Assembly (NCBI RefSeq): GCF_011174775.1
Contig: NZ_JAANHS010000001.1
Location: forward strand, 1 to 64,000
Length of the DNA stretch: 64,000 bases
Reading direction: 5' to 3'
Source: Rhodobacter calidifons
GTDB taxonomy: Bacteria > Pseudomonadota > Alphaproteobacteria > Rhodobacterales > Rhodobacteraceae
Shown here: positions 55,258 through 64,000 of the stretch, in pieces
Numbering within the stretch: position 1 is the stretch's first letter
How the letters are laid out: each line of letters begins with the position of its first letter
Notes under the pieces: generated by a model
The model's database searches: none
What the model was told of the DNA's origin: nothing
Seen by the model: the letters and a program-made list of their open reading frames with translations, nothing else
Position numbers and translations under genes: made by a program

Positions 55258-57084
55258 TCACGCCTCCAGCGCCTCCAGCTCGTCGATGAAGCCTGCGATC
55301 ATCGACAGGCCCTTGTCCCAGAAGGTCGGGTCGCTGGCGTCCAGACCGAAGGGTGCCAGCAGATCCTTGTGGTGCATCGACCCGCCCGCCTTCAGCATGG
55401 CGAAGTATTTCTCCTGAAAGTCCGGCAGACCCGCAGCATAGGCGGCATAAAGCGCGTTCACGAGGCCATCGCCGAAGGCATAGGCATAGACGTAGAAGGG
55501 CGAATGGACGAAATGCGGGATATAGGTCCAGAAGGTCTCGTAGCCCGGCATGAACTCGAAGGCATCGCCCAGGGATTGCGCCTGCACCGACATCCACAGC
55601 GCGTTGATATCGTCCGGCGTCAGCTCGCCTTGCGCGCGGGCGGCGTGCAGCTTGCATTCGAAGTCGTAGAAGGCGATCTGGCGGACGACCGTGTTGATCA
55701 TGTCCTCGACCTTGCCCGCCAGCAGGGTCTTCTTCTCGGCCGGGCTCTGCGCCTGATCCAGAAGCTTGCGGAAGGTCAGCATCTCGCCGAACACGGATGC
55801 CGTTTCCGCCAGCGTCAGGGGGGTGGAGGACAGAAGCTCCCCCTGCCCCGCCGCCAGCAGCTGATGCACTCCGTGGCCCAGCTCATGCGCCAGCGTCATC
55901 ACGTCGCGCGGCTTGCCCAGGTAGTTCAGCATCACATAGGGGTGCACCGTAGTGACGGTGGGATGCGCAAAGGCGCCGGGGGCCTTGCCCGGCTTCACGC
56001 CTGCGTCGATCCAGCCCTTGTCGAAGAACGGGGCGGCAAGGTCCGCCATGCGCGGGTCGAAGGCGGCATAGGCCTCGGTCACGGTGCGGCGCGCCTCGGC
56101 CCAGTCCACCAGACGCGGGGTTTCCGTGGGCAGGGGGGCGTTGCGGTCCCAGACCTGCAACTTGTCGAGCCCCATCCATTTCGCCTTCAGCCGGTAGTAG
56201 CGGTGGCTGAGTTTCGGATAGGCCGCGACCACGGCATTGCGCAGCGCCTCGACCACCTCGGGCTCGACATGGTTCGCCAGGTGGCGCGAATGCTGGGGCG
56301 TGGGCATCTTGCGCCAGCGGTCGTGGATTTCCTTTTCCTTGGCCAGCGTGTTGTGGATGCGGGTGAAAAGCTTGATGTTCTTCTGGAACACCTCGGCCAG
56401 CGCCCGCGCCGCCGCCTCGCGCCGGGGACGCGCCGGGTCGGTCAGGAGGTTCAGCGTGGCTTCCAGGTTCAGCTCCTCGGGCTCGCCGTCCACGGGGAAC
56501 ATCAGCCCCGCCATCGTCTCGTCGAACAGCTTGTTCCAGGCGCTGGCGCCCACCACGCTTTCGTCGTGCAGAAAGCGTTCCAGCTCGTCCGACAACTGGT
56601 GCGGCCGCATCGCGCGCATCCGGTCGAAGACCGGCTTGTAGCGGGCAAGGTCCGCGTTCTGGGCCATCAGCCGCGCCAGATGGTCGTCGTCCAGCCGGTT
56701 GAATTCCAGACTGAAGAAGACCAGCGGAGTCGTCGCCGTCGTCACCCTGTCCTGGGCATTGCCCATGAACTGGGCGCGTTCGGGGTCGATGGTGTTCTGA
56801 TAATAGCGCAGACCGGCATAGGACATCAGCCGCCCGGCGATCACCTCGATCCGTTCGTATTCCTGCACGCAGGCCAGAAGGCCCGCCGCGTCCTGCCGGC
56901 CCAGACGGCCCTCGTAGGTCCGGGCAAAGGCCGCGCAGGCGCGTTCCAGTTCCGCCATGTCGGCGGCGAATTCCGGGCCGTCTGGGCTGGGGTAAAGGTC
57001 CGTCAGGTCCCAGTCCGGCAAATCACTGAGGCCGCCCCCGCTGGCATTGGCGTCGAAAACGGGCTGGGGCAGATCAAGGGTCAT
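55258..57084 (-). CDS. pepF: M3 family oligoendopeptidase (PepF type)
   Basis: A 608-residue cytoplasmic zinc peptidase. The active site TLAHELGHGVHQLLA contains the HExxH motif (about residues 386-390) and the third ligand Glu lies in LAETASVFGEML downstream. The N-terminal helical domain is typical of PepF. It degrades oligopeptides of roughly 5-20 residues. It stands alone. Confidence 0.93.
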   Translation of the reverse strand: MTLDLPQPVFDANASGGGLSDLPDWDLTDLYPSPDGPEFAADMAELERACAAFARTYEGRLGRQDAAGLLACVQEYERIEVIAGRLMSYAGLRYYQNTIDPERAQFMGNAQDRVTTATTPLVFFSLEFNRLDDDHLARLMAQNADLARYKPVFDRMRAMRPHQLSDELERFLHDESVVGASAWNKLFDETMAGLMFPVDGEPEELNLEATLNLLTDPARPRREAAARALAEVFQKNIKLFTRIHNTLAKEKEIHDRWRKMPTPQHSRHLANHVEPEVVEALRNAVVAAYPKLSHRYYRLKAKWMGLDKLQVWDRNAPLPTETPRLVDWAEARRTVTEAYAAFDPRMADLAAPFFDKGWIDAGVKPGKAPGAFAHPTVTTVHPYVMLNYLGKPRDVMTLAHELGHGVHQLLAAGQGELLSSTPLTLAETASVFGEMLTFRKLLDQAQSPAEKKTLLAGKVEDMINTVVRQIAFYDFECKLHAARAQGELTPDDINALWMSVQAQSLGDAFEFMPGYETFWTYIPHFVHSPFYVYAYAFGDGLVNALYAAYAAGLPDFQEKYFAMLKAGGSMHHKDLLAPFGLDASDPTFWDKGLSMIAGFIDELEALEA

Positions 57085-57185
57085 GGCACTCTCCGGGCTG
57101 GTTTCACATCATCTATGCGCCGGACCGGCCCGGGGAAAGCCCCCGACCGCTCCGCTTGCGCCTTTCGGCCTCTCGTCGTGGCGCC

Positions 57186-58169
57186 TCAGATCGCGACCGC
57201 CACCTCATAGGCGCGGTCCATCATCGCCTGGGTGCCGCGGACGAATTCCAGCGGGCAGGGATAGGCCGCCCCCGTCCGCACCGACCGCGAGAACGCCTCG
57301 ACCTGAAGCCTGTAATGGTTCGCCGTGGGAAAGCGTTCCACCGTCACCCGGTTGCCGTTCTGATGCAGCTCTACCTCGGCCAGGTCGTTCACGTTGGCGT
57401 TGAACGGCCCGCCCTCCAGCCGGATCATGCCCTTCGTGCCCTGGAAGGTCGCCACCTGCCGGTTGTACATCCGCATCGAGGTCATCGAGCCATAGGTGAA
57501 CCGCCCGCGCGGCCCCTCCATCGTCGCGGCCACCTGGGCAAAGACATCCACCCCGTTCGCCCAGGCGATCCGGGCCGAAAGGTCCACCGGCTCGGCCCCG
57601 GTGACGAAACGGGCGCAGCCGAAGGTATAGACCCCGATGTCGCGCAAGGACCCGCCGCCGGTTTCCGGCTTCATGCGGATATTGCCCAGGTCGGTCAGGT
57701 TGAAGCTGAAGGCCACATCGGCATGGACCAGATCGCCGATCTCGCCCGCCTCGAACCACTCTTTCGCGCGCTGCCATTGCGGATGGTGGACGATCATGTA
57801 GGCCTCGGCCGCCAGAAGGCCCGATGCGTCACGCGCGGCGATGATCCGGTCGATCTCCTCGGCCCGCAGCGCGATGGGCTTTTCGGTCAGCACATGCTTG
57901 CCCGAAGCCAGCGCCTTCAGCGTCCAGTCCACATGCAGATGGTTCGGCAGCGGGATATAGACCGCATCGACCCCCGGATCGGCCAGCAGCGCCTCATAGG
58001 TGGGATGCACTGTCAGGCCGGGGCAGAAGGCCCGGAACCCCGCCGCCTTCGCCGGGTCCGACGTCGCCAGCGCCACCAGTTCGGCCCCTTCGGCGGCATG
58101 GATCGCGGGGGCCATGTGTTCGCGCGCGAAATTGGCGGCCCCGAGCACACCCCATCTGACTGGTTTCAT
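57186..58169 (-). CDS. Gfo/Idh/MocA family oxidoreductase
   Basis: A 327-residue NAD(P)-dependent dehydrogenase of the glucose-fructose oxidoreductase family. KPVRWGVLGAANFAREHMAPAIHAAEGAELVALATSDPAKA gives the Rossmann start, GKHVLTEKPIALRAEEIDRI the conserved EKP motif. Substrates in the family are sugars, inositols and related polyols; none can be inferred from its neighbours. Confidence 0.9.
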   Translation of the reverse strand: MKPVRWGVLGAANFAREHMAPAIHAAEGAELVALATSDPAKAAGFRAFCPGLTVHPTYEALLADPGVDAVYIPLPNHLHVDWTLKALASGKHVLTEKPIALRAEEIDRIIAARDASGLLAAEAYMIVHHPQWQRAKEWFEAGEIGDLVHADVAFSFNLTDLGNIRMKPETGGGSLRDIGVYTFGCARFVTGAEPVDLSARIAWANGVDVFAQVAATMEGPRGRFTYGSMTSMRMYNRQVATFQGTKGMIRLEGGPFNANVNDLAEVELHQNGNRVTVERFPTANHYRLQVEAFSRSVRTGAAYPCPLEFVRGTQAMMDRAYEVAVAI

Positions 58170-58223
58170 GACCGCCCCCCCTGCTTGCCGGATGTCGGGC
58201 GCACTAGGGCAGAGTTTGCCGGA

Positions 58224-58841
58224 CTATTCAACCCGTCGGAAGCGCAGGAAGGTCATCAGTCCGAAGGGCGGGACCTGGACCTGTTCCTCCAGTCTCAGCT
58301 TCGGATGGCCCAGCACCCGCTCGATGGCGAAATCCGAATGCCAGCCCAGAAGATCGGCCAGCGGGGCCGCCAGCCGTTCGGCCCAGGACCAGCCCTCGGC
58401 CCGCCCGGCAAAGTGATTGGCGATCATGACCGAACCGCCGGGACGGCAGACGCGGGCCATCTCGTCCAGCACCCGCTCGGGCTCGGGGACGACCGACATG
58501 ATGTGCATGGCAGCCACATGGTCGAAGGCGGCATCGGGAAAGGCGATCTCGCGCGCGTCCATCTGGTAAAGCCCGGCCAGGTTCTTCAGGCCCTTGCGAT
58601 GGGCGCGGTTCGCGGCCTCGCGCAGCATCTCGGCCGACAGGTCGATGCCGGTGACGCGCACATTCGGGGCGTAGTAGTCCAGCGCAAGGCCGGTGCCGAT
58701 GCCCACTTCCAGCACCTCGCCGCCCTGGGCGTTGACATGGTTCGCCGCCAGGATGCGGCCGCCCTGGGTGATGCGCCCGAAGGTCAGGTCATAGACCGGG
58801 GCCCAACGACGATAGGTTTTCTGAATGGCATCGATCTGCAT
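58224..58841 (-). CDS. pmtA: Phosphatidylethanolamine N-methyltransferase (PmtA)
   Basis: A 205-residue class I SAM methyltransferase; the Rhodobacter PmtA that makes phosphatidylcholine from phosphatidylethanolamine has the same size. The SAM motif is GGEVLEVGIGTGLALDYY, followed by VTGIDLSAEMLREAANRA and AAFDHVAAMHIMSVVPEPERVLDEMARVCRPGG. It ends a run psd-pssA-pmtA, i.e. serine addition, decarboxylation and methylation of phospholipid. I chose the ATG of MQIDAIQKTY. Confidence 0.9.
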   Translation of the reverse strand: MQIDAIQKTYRRWAPVYDLTFGRITQGGRILAANHVNAQGGEVLEVGIGTGLALDYYAPNVRVTGIDLSAEMLREAANRAHRKGLKNLAGLYQMDAREIAFPDAAFDHVAAMHIMSVVPEPERVLDEMARVCRPGGSVMIANHFAGRAEGWSWAERLAAPLADLLGWHSDFAIERVLGHPKLRLEEQVQVPPFGLMTFLRFRRVE

Positions 58842-58924
58842 GCGACTCTCGTGAAAATTCCTGCGCGCGCGACTGTGCCCGGCCTGCGCAGGATTGCAAG
58901 CAAAAGACGCAACCCAGGCGTGCG

Positions 58925-59677
58925 TCAGCCGGTCGGCGCCCGGCGCCATCCGCGCAGCGCCAGCCACAGGACCCCCGCCAGATAGGCCAGGCACAGCGTC
59001 AGCAGCGTGACCCAGGGGTAGGTCAGGACCGCCGCGACAACCACCACCGCCGCCACCAGCACATAGCGCGCATGGTCCGAGGAAACGGTGATGCGCTTCA
59101 GCGACGGCGTGCGGACCCGGCTTATCATCAGCGCGCCGATCCCGACCATCCAGGCCGCCACCAGCACCGGCGAAATCTGCAGGGTCCGGTCCAGGGCAAA
59201 GACCAGATACAGCGGCGACAGCACCAGCAGCGCGCCCGCAGGCGAAGGCACGCCGATGAACGAGGTCTTCTCCGCCGCCTCTCCCGCCGCCACCTTGCTG
59301 CCCACGTTGAACCGGGCCAGCCGCAACATGCAGCAGACCACATAGACCAGCACCGCGATCCACCCCAGGCTCGTCTCGGGCCGCAGCCCCCAGAGATACA
59401 GCACCAGCGCCGGCGTCACGCCGAAGTTCACGAAGTCGCACAGGCTGTCGAGTTCGGCCCCGATGGCGCTTTCCGATTTCAGCATCCGCGCCAGCCGCCC
59501 GTCCAGCCCGTCCAGCGCCGCCGCGATCCCGATCAGCAGCACCGCCAGCGTGTAGTTCCCCGCAATCGCATAGCGGATCGCCGTCAGCCCCGAACACAGC
59601 GCCAGGATCGACACCAGATTCGGCAACAGCTTCAGAAGCAAAAGCTCGCGCGGGGCGTCGGTCGGGTTGCGAGCCAT
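58925..59677 (-). CDS. pssA: CDP-diacylglycerol--serine O-phosphatidyltransferase
   Basis: A 250-residue membrane enzyme that makes phosphatidylserine. The CDP-alcohol phosphotransferase motif LDGLDGRLARMLKSESAIGAELDSLCDFVNFG (DGxxAR...GxxxDxxxD) is intact. Several hydrophobic helices follow. It lies 3 bp behind psd, so the two steps to phosphatidylethanolamine are co-transcribed. Confidence 0.95.
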   Translation of the reverse strand: MARNPTDAPRELLLLKLLPNLVSILALCSGLTAIRYAIAGNYTLAVLLIGIAAALDGLDGRLARMLKSESAIGAELDSLCDFVNFGVTPALVLYLWGLRPETSLGWIAVLVYVVCCMLRLARFNVGSKVAAGEAAEKTSFIGVPSPAGALLVLSPLYLVFALDRTLQISPVLVAAWMVGIGALMISRVRTPSLKRITVSSDHARYVLVAAVVVVAAVLTYPWVTLLTLCLAYLAGVLWLALRGWRRAPTG

Positions 59678-59680
59678 GGG

Positions 59681-60373
59681 CTACTCCACCCGCGCCACGC
59701 GCGCCGGGGCGTCCTGACCGATCAGCGCGATCACCGTTTCGCCCGCGATCATCGTCTGCCCCAGCGCCACCTGCGGCTGCACGCCCTCGGGCAGGTAGAC
59801 GTCCAGACGGCTGCCGAAGCGGATCAGGCCAAAGCGTTCGCCGGTCCGCACCCTCTCACCCGGCTGCTTCCAGCACATGATCCGCCGCGCGACCAGGCCC
59901 GCGATCTGCACCACGGCGATCTTGCGCCCGTCCGCCATCTCGATGGCCAGCGCATTGCGCTCGTTCTCCTCGGACGCCTTGTCCAGCGAGGCGTTGAAGA
60001 ACTTGCCCGGCCGATAGGCCACTGCCGTCACCGTGCCCGCGATGGGCGCGCGGTTCACATGGCAGTTGAAGACCGACATGAAGACCGAAACCCGCACCAG
60101 AGCCTCGGGGCCCATCCCCAGCTCGGCCGGTGGCACCGCGCGTTCGATCAGGCTGACGACGCCATCGGCGGGGCTGACCAGAAGGCCTGCGTTTTCCGGG
60201 ACGGCGCGCCTGGGGTCGCGGAAGAAATAGTAGCACCAGACGGTCAGGCCCAGACCCAGCCAGCCCAGCGGGTCCCAGATCCAGAACAGGACCAGCGTGA
60301 CCGCCGCAAAGACGGGAACGAACTTCCACCCCTCGGGGTGCATCGGTTTCAGGAAGGTGTCGATCATGCGCAT
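59681..60373 (-). CDS. psd: Phosphatidylserine decarboxylase proenzyme
   Basis: A 230-residue pyruvoyl enzyme of the short type found in Alphaproteobacteria. The self-cleavage site is the GS in [11 protein letters not shown], near the C-terminus. Membrane-anchoring hydrophobic residues are at the N-terminus ([34 protein letters not shown]). It forms phosphatidylethanolamine for PmtA. The ATG of [10 protein letters not shown] has AGGGAAG upstream; a longer frame upstream is possible. Confidence 0.92.
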   Translation of the reverse strand: MRMIDTFLKPMHPEGWKFVPVFAAVTLVLFWIWDPLGWLGLGLTVWCYYFFRDPRRAVPENAGLLVSPADGVVSLIERAVPPAELGMGPEALVRVSVFMSVFNCHVNRAPIAGTVTAVAYRPGKFFNASLDKASEENERNALAIEMADGRKIAVVQIAGLVARRIMCWKQPGERVRTGERFGLIRFGSRLDVYLPEGVQPQVALGQTMIAGETVIALIGQDAPARVARVE

Positions 60374-60430
60374 GGCCGCTTCCCTATCCCTGCCGTGATC
60401 CGGGATCAACGAAAACCGACCGGGCGCAAG

Positions 60431-60498
60431 CCGGAGTTTTCAAAAACTCCGGCCCGGAGCCTGCACAGGCTCCGGGCCGATTTCCGCACGGAAATCGG
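60431..60498. repeat. Three consecutive perfect palindromes (REP-like, copy 3)
   Basis: Three palindromes follow each other: CCGGAGTTTT-ca-AAAACTCCGG, CCCGGAGCCTG-ca-CAGGCTCCGGG and CCGATTTCCG-ca-CGGAAATCGG. All have the dinucleotide CA in the loop. The last stem is identical to the first stem at 2822-2843, and the first resembles the second stem there. They lie between rpoH and psd on the same strand and may separate the two transcription units. Confidence 0.9.
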
Positions 60499-60506
60499 CG
60501 CCCCGC

Positions 60507-61403
60507 TCACGCCGGGACCAGCATCCCCTTGCCCTTGGCCAGCTCGCGCATCCGGGCCTGAAGCTTCTCGAAGGCGCGGACCTCGATCTGGCGGATGCGT
60601 TCGCGGCTGACGCCATAGCTTTCCGACAGTTCCTCCAGCGTCACCGGGTCCTCGGCCAGGCGGCGCTGCATCAGCACGTCCTTCTCGCGGTCGTTCAGCA
60701 CCGCCATCGCCTGCGCCAGAAGCGCGCGGCGGGCGTCCAGCTCGTCCTTTTCCTCATAGGCCTCGGCCTGGTCGCTGTCCTCGTCCTCCAGCCAGTCCTG
60801 CCACTGCGTCGCGCTGTCGCCGTCCGAGCCCACGGTCGCGTTCAGCGAGGCGTCCGAGCCCGAGAGCCGGCGGTTCATGTCGATGACCTCTTCCTCGGAA
60901 ACGCTGAGGTCGCGCGCGATCTGGGCCACGTTCTCCGGGCGCAGGTCGCCATCCTCCAGCGCGCCGACCTTGGCCTTGGCCTTGCGCAGGTTGAAGAACA
61001 GCTTCTTCTGGGCCGAGGTCGTGCCCAGCTTCACCAGGCTCCAGGACCGCAGGATGTATTCCTGGATCGCCGCGCGGATCCACCACATCGCATAGGTGGC
61101 CAGGCGGAAGCCCTTTTCCGGGTCGAAGCGCTTGACCGCCTGCATCAGGCCCACGTTCGCCTCGGAGATCACCTCGGCCTGCGGCAGGCCATAGCCGCGA
61201 TAGCCCATGGCGATCTTCGCCGCCAGGCGCAGGTGGCTGGTGACCAGCTTGTGCGCCGCCTCGGGGTCCTGATGATCGACCCAGCGCTTGGCCAGCATGT
61301 ACTCCTCTTCCGGCTCCAGCAGCGGAAACTTGCGGATCTCCTGCAAATACCGGTTCAGCCCCTGTTCCGGGCTGGGTGCGGGTAGGTTGGTGTAGGTGCT
61401 CAT
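60507..61403 (-). CDS. rpoH: RNA polymerase sigma-32 factor RpoH
   Basis: A 298-residue sigma-70 family protein. Region 2 has the LRLAAKIAMGYRGYGLPQAEVISEANVGLMQAVKRFDPEKGFRLATYAMWWIRAAIQEYILRSWSLVKLGTT sequence. The RpoH box QKKLFFNLRKAKAK distinguishes it from RpoD. Region 4.2 is TLEELSESYGVSRERIRQIEVRAFEKL. It drives heat-shock and, in Rhodobacter, singlet-oxygen genes; many relatives carry a second copy. It begins downstream of a promoter region with TTGCAG and TAGGTT elements. Confidence 0.95.
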   Translation of the reverse strand: MSTYTNLPAPSPEQGLNRYLQEIRKFPLLEPEEEYMLAKRWVDHQDPEAAHKLVTSHLRLAAKIAMGYRGYGLPQAEVISEANVGLMQAVKRFDPEKGFRLATYAMWWIRAAIQEYILRSWSLVKLGTTSAQKKLFFNLRKAKAKVGALEDGDLRPENVAQIARDLSVSEEEVIDMNRRLSGSDASLNATVGSDGDSATQWQDWLEDEDSDQAEAYEEKDELDARRALLAQAMAVLNDREKDVLMQRRLAEDPVTLEELSESYGVSRERIRQIEVRAFEKLQARMRELAKGKGMLVPA

Positions 61404-61585
61404 CTTGCCCCCTGTTCATCCCGGTGCGTAAGCGCCCCCGGGACGCCGATAACCTAAGGTAACCACAGCGCCCCTGCAAGGGTCTCTATCATGCAACCCT
61501 TAACGCCAGCTGTGGCTCCCGCCGTTGGTCGAAAAGAAACATGTCAAGGATTTCACGCGAATGTCAGAATTCCCGACCGATTTCG

Positions 61586-63562
61586 TCAGATCGCCACCCG
61601 CTCCCCCAGTTCCACCACCCGGTCGCGCGGCAGGTGGTAGAAGTCCGACGGGTCCGCCGCCATCCGGCTCAGCGCGACATAGGCCTTGTCCAGCCACAGC
61701 TCCACCCCGCTCCCCGTCGCCACCGCCCGCCTGCGCCCCAGGAAGAAGGTCGAGGCCATCACGTCGAACTTCAGCCCCGCCGCCCGCGCATGGGCCATCG
61801 CCCGGCTGACGTTCGGCGTCTCCATGAAGCCGAAGCGCAGGATCACCCGGATGAAACGGCCTTCCAGGGGCTCCACGCTCGCCCGCTCCTCGGCCCTCGC
61901 ACAGGGCACCCGCAGCGTCTCGACCGTCAAGAGGACCGTCTGCTCGTGCAGCACCCGGTTGTGCCTGATGTTGTGCAGCAGGGCCGAGGGCACGATGTCC
62001 GGGTCGCCGGTAAGGAAGAACGCCGTCCCGGGGATCACATTGACGGACGAGTCTCGCATCCTCTTCACGAAACTGCCGGTGGAAACGGCCAGCTTCGCCA
62101 CCCGCGCGCGCACGGCCTGCGTGCCGCGCCACCAGGTCCACATCACGAACCCCGTGACCGCCGCAGCCACCACCGGCACATGGCCGCCATCGCCGATCTT
62201 CAGCGCGTTCGACGCAAGGAACACCAGCTCCATCGTCAGGAAAGGCGCGCCCACCAGCAGCGCAAGCGGCACCGACAGGCCCTTGCCGCGCACCAGATAC
62301 AGCATGCCCAGACAGGTTGTCAGCACCATGGACCCGGTCACCGCGATCCCGTAGGCCGAAGCCAGCGCCGAGGAGGACCCGAAGCTCAGCACCAGCCACA
62401 GCACCCCGGCCAACAGCAGCCAGTTGACCGAGCCGATGTAGATCTGCCCGCTCTGCCCCTCGGCGGTGTGGCGGATGCGCAGCCGCGGCAGGAACCCCAG
62501 CTGGATCGCCCCCCGCGCCATGGAAAAGGCCCCGGTGATCACCGCCTGGCTCGCGATGACCGTGGCCATCGTCGCCAGGATCACCAGAAGCGGCAGCCCC
62601 GGCTCGGGCGTCATTGCAAAGAAGGAATCCGCCGCCCGTTCGGGATGCACCAGCACCATCGCCCCCTGCCCCAGATAGTTCAGCACCAGCGCCGGCAGCA
62701 CCAGGCAGAACCAGGCCAGCATGATCGGCCGCCGCCCGAAATGGCCCAGATCGGCATAAAGCGCCTCGCCCCCGGTCACCGCCAGGAACACCGCGCCCAG
62801 CACCACGAAGGCCACGCCCGGATGGTTCAGCAGGAAGATCAGCCCCCAGACCGGATTGAACGCGGCCAGCACAGACGGCTCGTCCGCGATGTGCCACAGG
62901 CCAAGGCCCGCCAGCGTCAGGAACCAGACCACGCAGATCGGCCCGAACAGCGCCGCCACGCTGGCCGTGCCGCGCCGCTGCACCACGAACAGCACCAGCA
63001 GGATGCCCAGCGTGATCGGCAGGACGTAAGCCGTCAGCGCGGGCAGGATCAGCCCCAGCCCCTCGACCGCCGACAGGACGAAAATCGCCGGCGTGATCGC
63101 CGCGTCACCGGCAAACAGCGCCGCCCCGGCCAGGGCCAGCAGCAGAACCGGCACCGACCGCCGCCCCGCCGCCAGCCGCACCAGCGTGTAAAGCGCAAGG
63201 ATGCCGCCCTCGCCCCGGTTGTCGGCGCGCAGCAGCAGGAAGACATATTTGACCGTCACGATCAGGATCAGCGTCCAGATCAGCAGCGACAGGATGCCCG
63301 GCACCTCGCCCGCGCCGGGCACGGCTGCGCCGGTGGCGCGCAGGGCCTCGCGGAAGGCATAGATCGGCGAGGTGCCGATGTCGCCATAGACGACTCCGAT
63401 CGCGCCCGGCGTCAGCGCCGCGACGCCCTGTCGCCCGGCTGCGTCGCTGTGGATGTCGTCGGCTTGTCCCTCTGCGGTCAGACAGTCCGCCAATTCGCTC
63501 TTGTCTTCGTCAAACAGAGGCAAGGCAGGCTGAACGCCCCGCGGCAACGGGTCATGGATCAT
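61586..63562 (-). CDS. kup: Potassium transporter Kup
   Basis: A 658-residue KUP/HAK/KT transporter with about twelve hydrophobic helices in the first two thirds and a soluble C-terminal part. ALTPGAIGVVYGDIGTSPIYAFREAL is the family's first-helix signature, and GGEALYADLGHFGRRPIMLAW lies in the central part. It imports K+ with protons, especially at low pH. The cytoplasmic N-terminus is acidic (DEDKSELADCL). No other K+ gene adjoins it. Confidence 0.95.
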   Translation of the reverse strand: MIHDPLPRGVQPALPLFDEDKSELADCLTAEGQADDIHSDAAGRQGVAALTPGAIGVVYGDIGTSPIYAFREALRATGAAVPGAGEVPGILSLLIWTLILIVTVKYVFLLLRADNRGEGGILALYTLVRLAAGRRSVPVLLLALAGAALFAGDAAITPAIFVLSAVEGLGLILPALTAYVLPITLGILLVLFVVQRRGTASVAALFGPICVVWFLTLAGLGLWHIADEPSVLAAFNPVWGLIFLLNHPGVAFVVLGAVFLAVTGGEALYADLGHFGRRPIMLAWFCLVLPALVLNYLGQGAMVLVHPERAADSFFAMTPEPGLPLLVILATMATVIASQAVITGAFSMARGAIQLGFLPRLRIRHTAEGQSGQIYIGSVNWLLLAGVLWLVLSFGSSSALASAYGIAVTGSMVLTTCLGMLYLVRGKGLSVPLALLVGAPFLTMELVFLASNALKIGDGGHVPVVAAAVTGFVMWTWWRGTQAVRARVAKLAVSTGSFVKRMRDSSVNVIPGTAFFLTGDPDIVPSALLHNIRHNRVLHEQTVLLTVETLRVPCARAEERASVEPLEGRFIRVILRFGFMETPNVSRAMAHARAAGLKFDVMASTFFLGRRRAVATGSGVELWLDKAYVALSRMAADPSDFYHLPRDRVVELGERVAI

Positions 63563-63779
63563 GATTCACCCTCGGGTGACATCGTGGCTGGCGATGTGTG
63601 GGTTGCGATTGGCTCAGGCGACCCGGCAGAACCGCCTTGCGGCGACGGCCGGATGTGGTTTCCCCCTGGCAGGAGGGGCAAGCGTTGGCTCCGATGCCGG
63701 TACCGACTCAGACAGTCGGTGATGGCAGGAGTCATACGCCGATGACGGATGCCCGACAATGCTGCGCCTGCAAAGCGGC

Positions 63780-63808
63780 GGGCGGGCGCCGGAGAGGGGC
63801 GCCCGCCC
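63780..63808 (-). terminator. GC-rich hairpin beyond the last gene of the window
   Basis: GGGCGGGCGCC and GGCGCCCGCCC form an 11-bp stem with a 7-nt loop, without a T-run. It lies about 130 bp past the stop codon of the minus-strand gene that enters from the right. Confidence 0.45.
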
Positions 63809-63870
63809 AGGCCAACACGCCGCCGGCTGGCCTCGGGCAGGCCCGTGCGACACCCACCGAACACACTCAG

Positions 63871-63896
63871 GCGCTTGCCCATGTCACAAATACTCC
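63871..63896 (+). repeat. Dispersed 26-nt repeat (copy 2)
   Basis: GCGCTTGCCCATGTC followed by ACAAATACTCC: the same 26-mer as at 13294-13319 with one changed base. It lies just past the 3' end of the right-edge minus-strand gene. Confidence 0.8.
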
Positions 63897-63941
63897 CGCC
63901 GGAGGCATCCGCGCCCGTCACCCGCGCCGCGTTGTCCTGCA

Positions 63942-64000
63942 TCAGCCCTGATTGTCGGCCTGCGCCCGCACCGACAGCCGCCCCGGCCGCGAGATGCGGT
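63942..64000 (-). CDS. C-terminal codons of an unidentified gene entering from the right
   Basis: The minus strand is open to the window edge and ends ...RISRPGRLSVRAQADNQG stop. The surroundings (repeat and hairpin just downstream of the stop) fit a gene end. Too short to identify. Confidence 0.4.
   Translation of the reverse strand, partial: RISRPGRLSVRAQADNQG

Larger units (their letters stand above)
63563..63941. other. Intergenic region ahead of kup
   Basis: No protein-coding gene is supported here. It contains a GC-rich hairpin at 63780-63808, a dispersed repeat at 63871-63896 and the likely kup promoter. Nothing else is recognisable. Confidence 0.6.

Overview
The window is high-GC alphaproteobacterial chromosome, most likely from a Rhodobacteraceae genus close to Rhodobacter, Gemmobacter or Tabrizicola. 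Family-level pointers are the psd-pssA-pmtA route to phosphatidylcholine, a CarD-type regulator, an HdaA (DnaA-related) protein, a Suv3-like helicase next to an S4-domain protein and a 7Fe ferredoxin, and short palindromic intergenic repeats. No rRNA, tRNA, CRISPR array, prophage or intact insertion sequence was seen. One structural RNA, 6S RNA, is clear.

Layout. 1-7 kb: end of an envelope-type protein, divergent cobT/cobS, the ribB-ribH-nusB operon, a META-domain lipoprotein and a bacterial voltage-gated sodium channel. 6-13.3 kb: a lipase/SCP2 pair, a TPR protein, the helicase-S4-ferredoxin run, carD and an unknown protein. 13.4-18.7 kb: riboflavin synthase alpha and a small capsule set (kpsS, Wza-like exporter, kpsC). 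18.7-23.5 kb: a MATE pump, a DUF1007/NicO metal module, ppk2 and a GST. 23.5-24.6 kb: decayed IS3- and IS256-type transposase fragments.

24.6-37 kb holds the most unusual block. A six-gene minus-strand operon encodes a ribose-type ABC importer, a split transketolase and a RuBisCO-like protein. It is transcribed divergently from mtnK-mtnA (methylthioribose kinase and methylthioribose-1-phosphate isomerase). A SorC-family regulator and a RhaD-type aldolase/short-chain dehydrogenase fusion complete it. Both divergent control regions carry a similar operator-like element. The block lies between IS remnants and an aqpZ pseudogene, so it looks like an inserted catabolic island for a 5-modified ribose such as 5-deoxyribose or 5-methylthioribose, or for a related unusual pentose.

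37.7-52.4 kb: parE, an epimerase, proS, an XRE/membrane/oxidoreductase operon, ThuA and hemolysin III proteins, a PepSY/cytochrome b/membrane LuxR operon, then perM-like, hdaA, ppk1 with a likely Pho box, and mmcB. 52.5-64 kb: 6S RNA, a DUF481 barrel, a LysR regulator, a small membrane protein, pepF, a Gfo/Idh/MocA oxidoreductase, the psd-pssA-pmtA phospholipid cluster, rpoH, kup and the last codons of a gene that runs off the window.
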